From the NCBI RefSeq assembly GCF_001424195.1, contig NZ_LMOO01000001.1, positions 498,256 to 562,255 of the forward strand: a DNA stretch of 64,000 bases. The letters run 5' to 3'. Source of the DNA: Cellulomonas sp. Leaf334. GTDB lineage: Bacteria; Actinomycetota; Actinomycetes; Actinomycetales; Cellulomonadaceae. Positions 53,556-62,514 of the stretch are shown piece after piece (within the stretch, counting starts at the first letter, position 1; each line of letters opens with the position of its first letter). The notes under the pieces are model-generated. The model searched no databases. It was given only the letters and a program-made list of their open reading frames with translations, and had not been told where the DNA came from. Both the position numbers and the translations under genes were made by a program.

Positions 53556-55270
53556 GCCCGGTCGCCACGAGTGTCGGTGCCCGGCCCGTGGTCAAGGTCG
53601 GAGCCGCGGAGCTGTCCGAGCGGATCGCGTCGGCCCTGCGCACGACCGTCGTGGACACCGACGCCGACGGCCCGGACTCGTGCCGGCTGGTCATCGACGA
53701 CCCGACGCGCGAGCTGCTCGCGGACAGCGACCTGGACCTGGCCGCGGAGCTGACGATCACGGCCGGGCGCGTCGGGGAGAACTCGGGCGACCTGCTGTTC
53801 GACGGGGTCGTCTACGCGATCGGCTTCGACTACGACGACCGCGGCGGCTACACCACGGTCACGGCGTACGACCGCTCCTACGGGCTGTACAACGGGCTGC
53901 ACACGACGAGCTTCCAGAACATGACCGACGGCGACATCGCCCAGCAGATCGCGCGGGACGTGGGGCTGACCGCGGGCGACGTCGCGACGACCACCGTGCT
54001 GCACGAGCACGTCTCGCAGGTGAACGAGACGCACATCGAGTTCCTCGAGCGGCGCGGCCGGGAGGTCGGGTGCGTCGTCGTCGTGTCCGGCTCGACACTG
54101 CACTTCCGTCCTCCGACGCCGGCGAGCAACGCTCCCGCGCCCGGCGCCTACGACTCGGCCGACCGGCTGCAGCTGGTTCCGGGCAAGAACCTGCAGCGCC
54201 TGACGGTGCGCGTGACGGCCGCTCAGCAGGTCTCCCAGGTGGAGGTCCGCGGCTGGGACACGTCCACGAAGCAGGCTCTCGTCGCGACCACGGACGCCCG
54301 CACGGGGACGGCGAGCCTGCGCGACACGCCCGCGTCGGTCGCGGGGCTGTTCGGCAACCCGCGCGGGGTCACGGTCGACCTGCCCCTGGGCCAGCAGGCG
54401 GAGTGCGACGCCGTCGCGGCCGCGCGCGCCGAGCACCTGGGCAGCACCAACGTCTTCGCCGAGGGGGTCGCGGACGGCGACCCGCACCTGGTCGCGGGTG
54501 CCGCGGTGAGCCTCGGTCAGACGGGCGGCCGGTTCGACGGCAAGGTGACGCTGACCCGGGCCAAGCACGTGTGGGACGACCGCAGCTACCGCACGTACTT
54601 CACCGCGAGCGGCTCGCACGACCGCTCGGTGCTGGGTCTCGTCCGTGGCGCCGGCCCGCAGCGCACCGGCCCCGGCGGCCTGGTCGTCGCGCTCGTGACC
54701 AACGCGACGGACCCGGAGAAGCGCTGCCGCGTCAAGGTGACGTTCCCCTGGCTGGACGAGGACTACGAGACGGACTGGGTCCGGGTCCTTCAGCTCGGCG
54801 CGGGCGCGGACCGCGGGCTGCAGCTCCTGCCCGAGGTGGACGACGAGGTGCTCGTCGGCTTCGAGCACGGCGACAGCCGCCGCCCGTACGTGCTGGGCGG
54901 CCTCTACAACGGCGTCGACGCCCCGCCGAAGGACGACGCCGTCGGGTCGGACGGTGCCGTCGCCACCCGGGTGTGGCGCAGCCGTAGCGGCCACGAGCTG
55001 CTCATGTCCGACAAGGACGGCGAGGAGACCCTCGAGCTGCGCACGGGCGACGACAAGGCGAGCGTCGTCCTGGCCACGTCGGACGGCTCGATCACCATCA
55101 CCACCGAGGGCGACGTGAAGGTGGACGCCCAGGGCAACGCCGAGGTGACCACGCAGGGCGACCTCAAGGTCGAGGCGCAGGGCTCCGCGACGATCAAGGG
55201 CTCGTCCGGGCTGACGCTCGAGAGCAGCAGCACGGTCACGATCAAGGGTTCGACCATCAAGCTCAACTAG
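53552..55270 (+). CDS. VgrG-like spike/hub protein (Pvc8-like)
   Basis: A 572-residue protein. The N-terminal part (about 1-350) is gp27-like, the OB-fold (KVTFPWLDEDYETDWVRVL) is gp5-like, and the end is a beta-helix with repeats such as GDVKVDAQGNAEV and GDLKVEAQGSATI. Together they form the spike that pierces the target. The ATG overlaps the preceding stop. Confidence 0.93.
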   Translation: MSPVATSVGARPVVKVGAAELSERIASALRTTVVDTDADGPDSCRLVIDDPTRELLADSDLDLAAELTITAGRVGENSGDLLFDGVVYAIGFDYDDRGGYTTVTAYDRSYGLYNGLHTTSFQNMTDGDIAQQIARDVGLTAGDVATTTVLHEHVSQVNETHIEFLERRGREVGCVVVVSGSTLHFRPPTPASNAPAPGAYDSADRLQLVPGKNLQRLTVRVTAAQQVSQVEVRGWDTSTKQALVATTDARTGTASLRDTPASVAGLFGNPRGVTVDLPLGQQAECDAVAAARAEHLGSTNVFAEGVADGDPHLVAGAAVSLGQTGGRFDGKVTLTRAKHVWDDRSYRTYFTASGSHDRSVLGLVRGAGPQRTGPGGLVVALVTNATDPEKRCRVKVTFPWLDEDYETDWVRVLQLGAGADRGLQLLPEVDDEVLVGFEHGDSRRPYVLGGLYNGVDAPPKDDAVGSDGAVATRVWRSRSGHELLMSDKDGEETLELRTGDDKASVVLATSDGSITITTEGDVKVDAQGNAEVTTQGDLKVEAQGSATIKGSSGLTLESSSTVTIKGSTIKLN

Positions 55271-55289
55271 GTTCGAGGAGGGTGCAGCT

Positions 55290-55682
55290 GTGGGTTCTCC
55301 TGCAGTCGTCATGGGCGACAAGGTGATGGGCATGTGCGCCGGGCACCTGGTCCCGTCGCCCGTGGGTGCCCCCATGCCCGCACCCGCACCCCTGCCGGTC
55401 TCCGCGCCGCTGACCCTCGGGCTGTCGACGACGGTCCTCATCGGCGGCAAGCCCGCCGCGGTGAAGGACAGCAGCGGGTACAACATGCCGCCGCACGTGG
55501 GGCTGCACCCGAGCGACCCGAAGCTCGTCCCGACCACGCAGGAGGCCAAGGTCGTCGTCGGCAGCAGCACGGTGCAGTTCGACGGGAAGGCCGCCGCGTA
55601 CACGGGGTGCACCGTGACGGCCTGCATCGCGCCGACGGCCGCGGTCGTCGGCACCGGGGCGACGGTCCTGATCGGCTCATGA
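55290..55682 (+). CDS. PAAR-like spike-tip protein
   Basis: A 130-residue Gly/Ala-rich protein with repeated VMGDKVMG and TVLIGGKPAAVK segments typical of PAAR proteins that cap the spike. No C-terminal toxin extension is present. GTG start, with GAGGAGGG just upstream. Confidence 0.85.
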   Translation: MGSPAVVMGDKVMGMCAGHLVPSPVGAPMPAPAPLPVSAPLTLGLSTTVLIGGKPAAVKDSSGYNMPPHVGLHPSDPKLVPTTQEAKVVVGSSTVQFDGKAAAYTGCTVTACIAPTAAVVGTGATVLIGS

Positions 55683-55711
55683 GAACGCCCAGAAACGCTG
55701 CAGGAGGACCG

Positions 55712-56131
55712 ATGAGCGACGCCAACAGCTTCGTCGGGGCCGGCTGGCACTGGCCCCTGACCACGGACCAGACCGGTGCGGTCGCGCTGGTGCGCGGCAC
55801 CACCGAGCTCGAGCAGGCCATGTACCTGGTCCTGGCGACCAACCCTGGCGAACGTCCGATGCGACCGGAGTTCGGTGCGCGGCTGCGCCAGTTCGTGTTC
55901 GCGTCGGGCGACGCCACGACCGCGGGCCTCATCGCCGCGGAGGTGCAGAGCGCGCTGGCCCGCTGGGAGCCACGCGTGACGGTCGAGCAGGTCGACATCA
56001 CCACGGACGCCGACGACCCGTCGACGCTCTGGATCGACATCGGCTACACCGTGCGGTCCACCAACGACCGCCGCAACCTCGTCTTCCCGTTCTACGTGAT
56101 CCCCGCCGACCGGTCCGAGGTGCGCGCATGA
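55712..56131 (+). CDS. gp25-like baseplate wedge protein
   Basis: A 139-residue GPW/gp25-family protein with ELEQAMYLVLATNPGERPMRPEFG, the EPR region (WEPRVTVEQV) and a beta-rich end. gp25 starts wedge and sheath assembly. ATG preceded by CAGGAGGACC. Its stop overlaps the next ATG. Confidence 0.93.
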   Translation: MSDANSFVGAGWHWPLTTDQTGAVALVRGTTELEQAMYLVLATNPGERPMRPEFGARLRQFVFASGDATTAGLIAAEVQSALARWEPRVTVEQVDITTDADDPSTLWIDIGYTVRSTNDRRNLVFPFYVIPADRSEVRA

Positions 56132-58095
56132 CGCTGCCCACGCCCCGCCTGGACGACCGGACGTTCCAGGAGCTCGTCGACGAGGCCAAGCGGAACCTGC
56201 AGCTGCGGTGCCCGGAGTGGACCAACCACAACGTCTCCGACCCGGGCATCACGCTCATCGAGACCTTCGCCTGGATGACGGACATCCTGCTGTACCGCGT
56301 GAACCGGGTCCCCGACCGGCTGTACGTGAAGTTCCTCGAGCTCGTCGGCGTCCGGCTGTTCCCGCCGCACGCCGCCCGGACGGAGATCTCGTTCCGGCTG
56401 TCGTCGCACCACGACGACGTCGTCCACATCCCCGCCGGGACGACGGTCTCCACCCGCCGGTCCATCTCGCAGGAGTCGCTCGGGTTCACCACGCTGCATG
56501 GGCTCGACATCCCCCCGTCGGCGTCGCGCACCGTTCTGACGATCTCCGCCGACGGGGACTCCGCCGACCGCACCGGCGCGCTCGGGCTCGGCGACGGGTT
56601 CGCCGCGTTCAGCGCGACCCCGGTCGTCGACGACGCGCTGTACCTCGGGCTGGACCAGCCTGCCCGGTCGTCGCTGCTGCTCGTGCAGGCGGTCTGCTCG
56701 CTGGGCGGCTACGGCATCGACCCCCGGCGACCGCCCCTGGTGTGGGAGGCGTGGACCCCGTCGGGGTGGGAGCCGTGCGAGGTCGAGCGGGACGACACCC
56801 TCGGCCTGAACGTCTCCGGGGCGATCGAGCTGCACGTGCCCGACGGCCACGACGAGTCGGTCGTCGCGGGCGTCGAGGCGGCCTGGATCCGCTGCCGCGT
56901 GGTGAAGGCCGCCCGCCAGTACCGCTCGTCCCCGCTCCTGGTGTCCGTCACGGCCGCGACCATCGGCGGCGACGTCGAGGCCACCAACGCCGAGCAGGTC
57001 CGCGACGAGGCGCTCGGCACGTCCGACGGCACCGCGGGCCAGGTGCTGCACCTGGCGTACCCCCCGGTCGTCCTGGACCGCGAGGACCCCCTGGTGCTGG
57101 AGGTCGGGGTCCCACCGGAGGACGGCACCGGGCCCCCGACGTGGGAGGAGTGGACGGCCGTCGACGACTTCGGGGCCAGCTCGCCGACGGACCGGCACGT
57201 CACCGTCGACCCGACGACCGGCGAGATCCGGTTCGGGCCGTCCGTGCGCCTGGAGGACGGCAGCGAGCGGCGGTTCGGTGCGATCCCCGCACGGGGTGCC
57301 GCGCTGCGGGTGCGCGGGTACCGCACCGGCGGAGGCGCCCGGGGGAACGTCGCCGCGCGCACGGTCTCGGTGCTGAGGTCGTCGATCCCGTACGTCGCCG
57401 CCGTCTACAACCGACGCGCCGCAGCCGGTGGGGTCGACGGGGAGAGCGTCGACAACGCCCGGACGCGCGGCCCGCTGGAGCTGCGAGGTCGTGGTCGCGC
57501 CGTGACGGTGGAGGACTACGTCGCGGTCGTGCACGAGGCCGCCCCCGAGCTGGCCCGCGTGCACTGCGTGCCCGTCACCGACGGTCCGGACGCCGGCGCG
57601 GTGCGCATCCTCGCGATCCCCGGCGCCCCCGGGCAGGACGGACGCATCTCCCTGCGCGACCTCCAGCTCCCCGACGGTGCCCGCGAGCGCGTCCTGGCCG
57701 CGCTGGACGCGACGCGCGTGGTCGGGGTGCGCCTGAGCGTCGAACCTCCCAGCTACGTCGGGATCCGGGTCGACGCGCGGGTGCGAGCCCGCCCCGAGGC
57801 CGATCCGGCCCAGGTGGAGCGGGACGCCCTCGCGGCCCTCTACCGCTACTTCCACCCGTTGGCCGGAGGGCCCGACGGCACGGGGTGGCCGCTGGGGCGC
57901 CCGGTGCAGCCGGGCGAGGTGCACGGGGTCCTCGGGCGGGTGCCCGGGCTCGACTACGTCGAGGACGTCGTCCTGTTCCGCGCCAACCCGTTGGACCGGT
58001 CGATCTCGGCGCCGCAGGACCGCGTCGACCTCGGGGACACGCACGTGGTGCTGAGCGTCGAGCACAGCATCGTGGTCCAGGGCGGTGCGGCGTGA
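56128..58095 (+). CDS. Baseplate J-like protein
   Basis: A 655-residue baseplate protein. NVSDPGITLIETFAWMTDILLYR is the signature of the putative baseplate assembly (gpJ-like) family. It forms the baseplate wedge with gp25. The ATG overlaps the gp25 stop by 4 bases; the end overlaps the tail-I gene by 4 bases. Confidence 0.93.
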   Translation: MTLPTPRLDDRTFQELVDEAKRNLQLRCPEWTNHNVSDPGITLIETFAWMTDILLYRVNRVPDRLYVKFLELVGVRLFPPHAARTEISFRLSSHHDDVVHIPAGTTVSTRRSISQESLGFTTLHGLDIPPSASRTVLTISADGDSADRTGALGLGDGFAAFSATPVVDDALYLGLDQPARSSLLLVQAVCSLGGYGIDPRRPPLVWEAWTPSGWEPCEVERDDTLGLNVSGAIELHVPDGHDESVVAGVEAAWIRCRVVKAARQYRSSPLLVSVTAATIGGDVEATNAEQVRDEALGTSDGTAGQVLHLAYPPVVLDREDPLVLEVGVPPEDGTGPPTWEEWTAVDDFGASSPTDRHVTVDPTTGEIRFGPSVRLEDGSERRFGAIPARGAALRVRGYRTGGGARGNVAARTVSVLRSSIPYVAAVYNRRAAAGGVDGESVDNARTRGPLELRGRGRAVTVEDYVAVVHEAAPELARVHCVPVTDGPDAGAVRILAIPGAPGQDGRISLRDLQLPDGARERVLAALDATRVVGVRLSVEPPSYVGIRVDARVRARPEADPAQVERDALAALYRYFHPLAGGPDGTGWPLGRPVQPGEVHGVLGRVPGLDYVEDVVLFRANPLDRSISAPQDRVDLGDTHVVLSVEHSIVVQGGAA

Positions 58096-58652
58096 GGGGT
58101 GGTGTGAGTGCTGCGGGTGGCCTTGTACCTCCCGCGACGTCGCTCGTCGAGGGTCTGCCGGAGGCGTTCCTCGGCAGCGACTTCACGGCCGGGCTGGTCG
58201 CCGCGTTCGACGACGTCATCGGGTCCGTGGGCGCCACGCTGGACGACCTCGACGCCTACCTCGACCCCCGGTACGCGCCGGACGACTTCGTCCGCTGGGT
58301 GGCGTCCTGGCTCTCCCCCGCGATCGCCGCGCGCCGGGACGCCGAGCACCTGCGCGCCCATCTCGGGGACCTGCGGCGGGCACTGGTCGGCCGGGGGACG
58401 CTCGACGGGGTGACCGCGGCCGTCCGTGCGTGCACCGGTCTGGACCCGGACGTGCGCGACTCCGGCGGCGTGTCGTGGAGCAAGCGTCCCCAGGGGTCGT
58501 TCCCGGGCCGGTCGGCGCCGCTGCTCGAGGTCGACGTGCGGATCTCCGCCGACGAGCCCGACCCCGACGCCGTGCTGGACCTCGTACGGTTCGTCGTGGA
58601 CGACCTCAGGCCCGCGCACGTACCGGCGACCGTCCGGCGGGCACCGGCGTGA
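58092..58652 (+). CDS. Tail protein I (gpI-like)
   Basis: A 186-residue baseplate component. FDDVIGSVGATLDDLDAYLDPRYAP and LSPAIAARRDAEHLRAHL match phage tail protein I. No tail fibre gene follows directly. The GTG overlaps the previous stop (GTGA). The end overlaps the convergent regulator gene by 47 bases. Confidence 0.88.
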   Translation: MRGGVSAAGGLVPPATSLVEGLPEAFLGSDFTAGLVAAFDDVIGSVGATLDDLDAYLDPRYAPDDFVRWVASWLSPAIAARRDAEHLRAHLGDLRRALVGRGTLDGVTAAVRACTGLDPDVRDSGGVSWSKRPQGSFPGRSAPLLEVDVRISADEPDPDAVLDLVRFVVDDLRPAHVPATVRRAPA

Positions 58653-61542
58653 CGGGTACGGGGACGTCGAGCTCGGCGAGGACCTGCGCGTACTCCCGGC
58701 GGGCGGTGGCCGCCGCGGCCGGCTGACCGTCCGCGGTGAGCGCGTCGATCAGGCGCCGCCACGAGCCGTCCTGGTAGCGGTCGAGGGCGAGCGCGTGTCG
58801 GGTCACCTGGATCGCGGCGGGCCTGTCGCCGGCGCTCGTGTACAGGTCCGCCAGCAACTGGCACGCGTGCACCACCGCGCCGCGCACCTCGTCCCGCTCG
58901 CCGGTGACCCACTCGGCAGGACCGTCGTCGGGCAGGAGGTCCGCCGTGAGCTCCCGCACCCCCGCCGCGAGGCTGCGCCGGCCGCTCTCGACGTCGCCGC
59001 GTTCGAGCGCTGACCGTCCCGCGGCGAGGTGCCGCTCGACGCGGCGCACGTCGTGCCGGTCGGCCGCGGCGAGGTGCAGCGCGTAGCCGCCGCCGGTCCG
59101 CCGCAGCACGGACGTGGCCGGGGTGGCCGTCGCCGGGTCGAGCAGCCCACGCAGCGCGCTGATCGCGACCTGGAGGTTGTGCTGCGCGCGCTCCGGGTCC
59201 CGGCCCTCCCAGAACCACTCCACGAGCCGCTCACGGTGCACGGGCAGCGGGGCGTGCAGGGCGAGGGCCCGCAGCAGCGCCTGGTGCTGGGGGCGCAGGG
59301 CGTCGAGCGGGACCGGCACACCGTCGCGGAGCACCGTGAACCCGCCGATGCAGCGGACCTCGAGCGCGACCGGCGTCCCGGCCGCCGTGCTCGCGAGGGT
59401 CGTGCGCAGCCCGCGCAGGACGAGCGTGGCCCAGGTGGTCGCGCCGCAGGTGCGGGCCAGTCGCGTCGCGCGTACCCGGCCCTGCGCGGTTCCCGCGGCC
59501 AGCAGCGCGACGGTGTGCGGGAGCGGCCCGACGCCGGCGGCGGCCCGCTCGACGTCGGCGGTCGCACCCTCGTCACGCCTGCCCGCACGCGCATCCTCGA
59601 CGGCGGCCATCGTCGTGCACCACGTGGCGAGCGCCGGCGCGCCGAGCTCTGTGAGCTCGACGGCGAGGGCGGTGTGCTCGTCAGCGGTCAGCATCCCGCC
59701 CGGCAGCCCCGCGAGCGCCCCGAACAGCCCGAGCAGCGCTGCACCCCACCGGTCGCCGATCGCGGCGCACCGGTCCCGCAGGTGGCTCAGGGCCTCCCGG
59801 GCGGTCTCGGGGCGGCACGCCAGGTCGAGCCCGTCGGCGAGCCGCTCCAGGGCGGGCGCACCGAGCATCTTCGCGGCGACCGCGGCGCGCTCGCGGCTCT
59901 CGGGCGCCTCCGGACGGAACGAGAGGGACAGGCTGGCAGCCTCACCGAGCAGCGCGACCGCCTCGAGCGCCGACGGCAGGGTCGGCAGCTCGGAGACCGC
60001 GGAGAACTCCCGGGCGGCCGCCACCAGGTCCCCCGAGGTCAGCTGGGCGACGGCGCGCGCGAGGCGACGCGCTGCGTCCACCGGCCGCGGCTCCGCGAGC
60101 TGGCGACGGGGTGCGACGAACGCGTCCCGGGTCAGCGCCACCCAGTCGGAGACGGCCCCCAGCGGTGGGTTCAGCCAGCTCTGCACCATCCGCAGCTCGT
60201 GCGCGGCGAGCGCCCGACCGGTGGCCGTCTCCACCCGGCTGCCCGCGAGCCGGTACGCCTCGAGCGCCTGCTCCAGCGCACCGTCGACGACGAGCCGACG
60301 CGCGAGCGCGAGGGCGACCCACGGGTCGGTGTCCCGGATGGACGCGGGCAGCTCGTCGATCCACGAGCCGGGCCGCTCCGCGAGCTCGCCCCCGCCGATG
60401 GCGAGCACCCGTTGTGCGGCGTCCCAGTCGTGCGCGCGGCACGACGAGCGCAGCGCCGCGTCGAAGTCCCCCTCGCGCAGCGCCAGCTGCGCACCGCGCT
60501 GGTGCAGCTCCCGGGCCCGCGCCCCGCCGTCGCGACCGACGAGCACGTCGAGCAGGTGCGCCCGCATGACCTCGTGGCAGCAGTACACGGTGGACTCCGC
60601 GTCGGCCACGGCGTTGAGCAGCCCGAGGCGGTGGGCCTGCTCGAGCAGTGCGGCGGCGTCCGTGCTGCCGAGCAGCTCGTCGCACCGGGCCGCGGTGAGC
60701 GTGGCCAGCACGGCGGTCCGGACGAGGAAGTCGCGCAGGGGCACCGGCACCTGGTCGAGCACGTGCCGCGCCAGGTAGTCGCTCGACAGCTGACCACCCC
60801 CGACGCCCAGGAGTCGCGCGCGGCTCGACGGCGGCCGCCCGTGCGTGGCCAGGTGGAACAGCTCGAGCCCGGCCGCCCAGCCACCGGTCCGGTGCGCGAG
60901 GTCCGCGACCTCCTCGGCCCGCAACCGGGTGCCGTGGCAGGTGCGGAACAGCTCCTCGACCTCCCACGTCCGGAACCGCAGGTCCTCGCCGCCGAGCACG
61001 GTGGCCGTCCCCGCGAGGTGCCGGGTGAGGGCTGTCGACGTCACGGTCCGTGAGCCCAGGGCGACGCGCAGGTGCACCGGCTGGTGCAGGAGGAGACGTT
61101 CCACGACGCCGGCGGCCGGCGTCCCGTCGATCGACTGCAGCTCGTCCAGGACGAGCAGCGCGGGGCCGTCGAGCACCTGCTCGAGCGTCGCGAGGGCGTC
61201 CTCCGTGGACTCCCATGGCGCCCGCTCGGCGACGGACGGCACCAGGTCGGCGCACGCGAGCTGGAGGTGCGCGAGGACCGCGGCGGCACTGCCGAGGGCC
61301 CCGTCGAGGGTCAGCCAGGCGACCGGGGCGGTCTCCCGGGCTGCGACGTGCGAGAGGAAGGTCGTCTTGCCGCACCCGGCCGCCGCCACGACGCTGACCA
61401 GCGGCTGCGCCGAGGGGCCGAGCACCGGGTCCAGGAGCCGGTCCCGCGGGAGCCCGCGCGGCGCCGGGCGCCGGGTGCGCGAGCGCAGCACGGTCGGGTG
61501 CCTCTCAGCACCCGACACAGACATATGGCTCGACGTCGTCAC
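58606..61542 (-). CDS. MalT/SARP hybrid transcriptional regulator
   Basis: A 978-residue regulator. The N-terminal NTPase module has a P-loop (VAAAGCGKTTFL) and LLVLDELQSID as in MalT/LAL proteins. Residues about 330-720 are TPR-like helices. Residues about 730-830 are an OmpR-type winged helix (FTVLRDGVPVPLDALRPQHQALLRAL). The last 140 residues resemble the BTAD domain of SARP regulators. The target is probably the injection-system genes, because it lies inside the locus. GTG 61542 was chosen because GGGGG lies just upstream; ATG 61524 is an alternative. Confidence 0.8.
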   Translation of the reverse strand: MTTSSHMSVSGAERHPTVLRSRTRRPAPRGLPRDRLLDPVLGPSAQPLVSVVAAAGCGKTTFLSHVAARETAPVAWLTLDGALGSAAAVLAHLQLACADLVPSVAERAPWESTEDALATLEQVLDGPALLVLDELQSIDGTPAAGVVERLLLHQPVHLRVALGSRTVTSTALTRHLAGTATVLGGEDLRFRTWEVEELFRTCHGTRLRAEEVADLAHRTGGWAAGLELFHLATHGRPPSSRARLLGVGGGQLSSDYLARHVLDQVPVPLRDFLVRTAVLATLTAARCDELLGSTDAAALLEQAHRLGLLNAVADAESTVYCCHEVMRAHLLDVLVGRDGGARARELHQRGAQLALREGDFDAALRSSCRAHDWDAAQRVLAIGGGELAERPGSWIDELPASIRDTDPWVALALARRLVVDGALEQALEAYRLAGSRVETATGRALAAHELRMVQSWLNPPLGAVSDWVALTRDAFVAPRRQLAEPRPVDAARRLARAVAQLTSGDLVAAAREFSAVSELPTLPSALEAVALLGEAASLSLSFRPEAPESRERAAVAAKMLGAPALERLADGLDLACRPETAREALSHLRDRCAAIGDRWGAALLGLFGALAGLPGGMLTADEHTALAVELTELGAPALATWCTTMAAVEDARAGRRDEGATADVERAAAGVGPLPHTVALLAAGTAQGRVRATRLARTCGATTWATLVLRGLRTTLASTAAGTPVALEVRCIGGFTVLRDGVPVPLDALRPQHQALLRALALHAPLPVHRERLVEWFWEGRDPERAQHNLQVAISALRGLLDPATATPATSVLRRTGGGYALHLAAADRHDVRRVERHLAAGRSALERGDVESGRRSLAAGVRELTADLLPDDGPAEWVTGERDEVRGAVVHACQLLADLYTSAGDRPAAIQVTRHALALDRYQDGSWRRLIDALTADGQPAAAATARREYAQVLAELDVPVPVTPVPAGRSPVRARA

Positions 61543-61728
61543 TCTGCCCCCGCAAGACCGTCGCGTACGCTGACCCTAGCCGTCGGGCGATTCATCCGAA
61601 AGGGTGTAAATCCGACGTCGGAGCACGGGGGGTGAGGTCGTACGGACACGGAACCTGGGGGCGGGTCCGCGGACGCGCCCGACCCTGCGCTCGACGACGA
61701 GCTGGCGGACCTGCTCGCGCCCGCCGAC
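61543..61728. other. Divergent region between regulator and last two genes
   Basis: 186 bases to the first standard start of the next gene. A GTGTAAAT element near 61605 is AT-rich compared with the background and may be a -10. The reading frame of the next gene is open from 61636 but without ATG, GTG or TTG until 61729. Confidence 0.35.
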
Positions 61729-62514
61729 GTGCCGTTCCAGGCGGGCCCGACGACGCCCATCCAGGAGCCCCGCGCACCGCGCGAGCGCACCCCGGAGGCC
61801 TCGGTCGAGGAGCGCGCAGCCGCCCCGCGCGAGCGGGCGCCCGAGCCCTCCGTCGAGGAGAGTGCCCGCGCCCCGCACGGGCCCGCCCTGGAGCCTGCGG
61901 TGGACGTGCGCGCCGTCGGGCGCCGTCCGGGCGACGCCCGGATCTCCCCGACGAGCGGCCGCCCTCCCGCGCGATCAGGCCCCGACAGCACCCGGCCGGC
62001 CGCTGCTCCCACCGTCGAGCCGGTCGTGGTGGGCCGGCGCTTCCAGCCCGTCCCCGGCGGCGCGCTCCCCCGGCCCCACCCGACCGACCCCCTGATGGCG
62101 GCGCTGCTCGCCACCCCGGCAGCACCCGTGTTCGCCGTGACCGAGGGGACGGTCCGGCGCGCACCCGCGCAGGTCGCGGCCGGCGCCGTGGAGCTGCGCG
62201 CCCCGGACGGCAGCGCGCTGGTGCTGCTGGGCGGGCCGAGCGTGGCGTGGGTGGTGGACGACGAGGAGTCCGTCGCGGCGGGCACGGTCCTCGGGATCGT
62301 CGCCGGCTCCCCCGGAGACCCACCCGGGGAGCCTCTCCTGGTCCTCGCGGTCGACGCGACGGGTAGGCAGGTGGATGCGGTCGCGCTGCTGGTCGGCCTG
62401 CCCGACCCCGGTGAGCTCGACCTGCTGGGCACCGACTCCGCCGTCGGGGTCGACCCGTACCGGCTCGACCTGGAGCTCGCGGCCACCCTGCAGGGCGTCG
62501 GAGTGGTCCCGTGA
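61729..62514 (+). CDS. eCIS-linked protein with Pro-rich N-terminus and lipoyl-like fold
   Basis: A 261-residue protein from the first GTG; the frame is open to base 61636, so the true start may be non-standard. Residues about 1-110 are Pro/Glu/Arg-rich with repeated APRERxPEPSVEE units. Residues about 130-200 resemble a barrel-sandwich (lipoyl/biotinyl-like) fold (VELRAPDGSALV, SVAAGTVLGIVAG), without the usual modified Lys. The function is unknown. The stop overlaps the next GTG (GTGA), so the two are coupled. Confidence 0.6.
   Translation: MPFQAGPTTPIQEPRAPRERTPEASVEERAAAPRERAPEPSVEESARAPHGPALEPAVDVRAVGRRPGDARISPTSGRPPARSGPDSTRPAAAPTVEPVVVGRRFQPVPGGALPRPHPTDPLMAALLATPAAPVFAVTEGTVRRAPAQVAAGAVELRAPDGSALVLLGGPSVAWVVDDEESVAAGTVLGIVAGSPGDPPGEPLLVLAVDATGRQVDAVALLVGLPDPGELDLLGTDSAVGVDPYRLDLELAATLQGVGVVP

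Noticed and set aside
61632-62366. Plus-strand open frame starting GTG at 61632 after GGGGGG
   Set aside because: The ribosome binding site is tempting, but the product is Arg/Gly/Pro shadow sequence. The +1 neighbouring frame has the coherent protein and the GTGA overlap to the next gene.
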